Shown here one piece after another: positions 63,735 through 64,000 of a DNA stretch of 64,000 nucleotides. Numbering within the stretch: position 1 is the stretch's first letter; each line of letters opens with the position of its first letter. This DNA comes from a bacterium. Lineage in GTDB: Bacteria; Patescibacteriota; Gracilibacteria; BD1-5; UBA6164. A program made the translations under genes and the position numbers. The stretch is taken from the NCBI GenBank assembly GCA_024635475.1, contig JAGXIW010000003.1, positions 1 through 64,000 of the forward strand. The letters run 5' to 3'. The notes below the pieces were generated by a model. It was not told the DNA's origin. It saw nothing but the letters and a program-made list of their open reading frames with translations, and made no database searches.

Positions 63735-64000
63735 ATGTCAAATCTAGAAAAATGGGAAAATATAATTAAAGAAAAAAGAAAACAAACTAATTTTAAAGAT
63801 TATTTGAAAGAAATAGTTAGTTGGTATCCTTTTGCTTTTTATAAAAAATGAAGTTTAATAACTAATTTTCCATATTCTAATAGAATTAATGAGAAAATTA
63901 TAACACCTATTGAATTTGATGATAATAGAGATAATTTATTAAACAAATGATTAAATTATGATTTGAATAAATCGTTCTTTTTAAATTTTCAAAAATTATT
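63735..64000 (+). CDS. Type B Asn/Cys-repeat paralog (3' truncated by window)
   Basis: MSNLEKWENIIKEKRKQTNFKDYLKEIVSWYPFAFYKKGSL... matches the N-terminus of 60513-62003. Confidence 0.8.

Overview
This is an AT-rich bacterial chromosome segment that reads correctly only if UGA is translated as glycine (translation table 25). That code is known from Absconditabacteria (SR1) and Gracilibacteria (BD1-5). The supplied ORF track stops at UGA, so most of its ORFs are fragments or antisense artefacts. I re-read the window with UGA=Gly and only TAA/TAG as stops, which gives about 60 long, closely spaced CDSs. Recognisable housekeeping content: Dcd, YifB/ComM, RluC/D-type pseudouridine synthase, Def, ClpB, MiaA, RuvC, Ung, phosphoribosyl-pyrophosphate synthetase, a MazG-like/APRT fusion, a minus-strand ribosomal/transcription cluster (infA-rpmJ-rpsM-rpsK-rpsD-rpoA-rplQ-rplM-rpsI-rpsL-rpsG-rpmA), MoxR/DUF58, superoxide dismutase and pseudopilins. 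Accessory content of most interest: (i) an 857-aa fusion of a threonine-dehydratase-like domain (PLP fold II) to a Cys/Met-metabolism-like domain (PLP fold I); (ii) a minus-strand PLP/amino-acid cluster (IlvA, RidA, SAM methyltransferase, MNT-type nucleotidyltransferase fused to a possible glycosyltransferase domain, aminotransferase, LigT); (iii) a tandem array of large Asn/Cys-rich repeat proteins, with and without terminal zinc ribbons; (iv) a family of ~90-bp palindromic elements, one inserted in frame in a zinc-ribbon gene, resembling Rickettsia palindromic elements; (v) two toxin-antitoxin-like pairs (HicBA-like, Panacea/MazF-like), an orphan TraD/VirD4-like ATPase and a PLD-like protein. 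No rRNA, tRNA or CRISPR array was identified by eye.
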